Assembly (NCBI GenBank): GCA_016779325.1
Contig: JADHNU010000021.1
Location: 1 to 41,230 of the forward strand
Reading direction: 5' to 3'
Origin: Pseudomonadales bacterium
Lineage (GTDB): Bacteria > Pseudomonadota > Gammaproteobacteria > Pseudomonadales > Azotimanducaceae
Length of the DNA: 41,230 nucleotides
Part shown: piece by piece, positions 41,119 through 41,230 of the stretch
How the letters are laid out: each line of letters opens with the position of its first letter
How positions within the stretch are numbered: position 1 is the stretch's first letter
Notes under the pieces: generated by a model
The model's input: only the letters and a program-made list of their open reading frames with translations
The model's database searches: none
Told to the model about the DNA's origin: nothing
Made by a program: the position numbers and the translations under genes

Positions 41119-41230
41119 ATGCTGATTGGCGTTCCAAAGGAAACCCTCGCTGGGGAGCTGCGCGCGCCGCTGACTCCTGCCAGCGTTAAGAAGCTGGTCA
41201 AGCTGGGCCTGGAGGTTGTGGTAGAGGCGT
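41119..41230 (+). CDS. pntA: NAD(P) transhydrogenase subunit alpha, N-terminus only (runs off right edge)
   Basis: The first 37 codons encode MLIGVPKETLAGELRAPLTP and onward, matching the conserved start of proton-translocating NAD(P) transhydrogenase alpha (in other bacteria MRIGIP..E, then E.RV..TP). Alanine dehydrogenase starts similarly, so a small chance of confusion remains. The start ATG lies 8 nt after an AGGGG element. The downstream part is outside the window. Confidence 0.8.
   Translation, partial: MLIGVPKETLAGELRAPLTPASVKKLVKLGLEVVVEA

Noticed and set aside
1..41230. CRISPR, tRNA, rRNA, insertion sequence, phage or toxin-antitoxin signatures
   Set aside because: I looked for regular direct repeats, cloverleaf-like arms, transposase/integrase motifs and small paired genes and saw none.

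Overview
The window is GC-rich, densely packed Gram-negative chromosomal DNA. A TonB-dependent receptor with FecI/FecR regulators, a TRAP transporter, a PntA-type transhydrogenase and many CoA- and 2-oxoglutarate-linked catabolic genes suggest a free-living, aerobic, probably marine heterotroph of the Gammaproteobacteria. That placement is inference, since there is no rRNA gene or other marker here. I see no tRNA, rRNA, CRISPR array, insertion sequence, phage or integrase gene, so this reads as ordinary chromosome with unusual gene content.

Layout. (1) 1-6177, minus strand: an ECF sigma factor, an anti-sigma FecR and an STN-bearing TonB receptor form a surface-signalling operon that ends in a strong hairpin terminator. 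A CocE/NonD-type hydrolase follows and runs off the left edge. (2) 6414-7949: a secreted FG-GAP/ASPIC-UnbV repeat protein. (3) 8038-16069, plus strand: six tightly packed genes encoding a TauD-type dioxygenase, an iodotyrosine-deiodinase-like flavoprotein, a membrane-anchored GDPD, a 1081-residue nitric oxide synthase, S-nitrosoglutathione reductase/class III alcohol dehydrogenase, and S-formylglutathione hydrolase. (4) 16060-21398: an FAD monooxygenase, two more TauD-type dioxygenases, an exported methyltransferase-like protein, an aldo/keto reductase and a small secreted protein. (5) 21403-27757: TetR, SRPBCC, SDR, GST, double-EthD and membrane-protein genes on the minus strand, then an amidohydrolase and an MFE-2-type SDR on the plus strand. 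(6) 27847-35716, minus strand: a paired acyl-CoA dehydrogenase, serine hydrolase, cyclase, D-cysteine desulfhydrase-like enzyme, DUF3445 protein, SnoaL-like protein and small exported or membrane proteins. (7) 35800-41230: an IMPase-type phosphatase and a CaiB/BaiF CoA-transferase, a convergent TRAP transporter operon, and the first codons of pntA.

The most notable content is the nitric oxide synthase gene at 10829-14074. In order it encodes two cyclic-nucleotide-binding-type domains (the first with ligand-binding residues, the second degenerate), an uncharacterised ~130-residue segment, a BFD-like [2Fe-2S] domain, an FAD/NAD(P) reductase, and a complete C-terminal NOS oxygenase domain. It has the look of a self-sufficient NOS with a built-in allosteric sensor. 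It sits directly upstream of the enzyme that destroys S-nitrosoglutathione, so NO production and clearance appear to be co-expressed. A deiodinase-like flavoenzyme and a dioxygenase in the same operon hint at a dedicated substrate or stress programme that I cannot name from sequence.

The remaining genes look like catabolism of hydrophobic or aromatic/terpenoid compounds (paired ACADs, SDRs, CoA-transferase, EthD, GST, amidohydrolase) with uptake by TonB and TRAP systems. Substrates cannot be assigned from this window.
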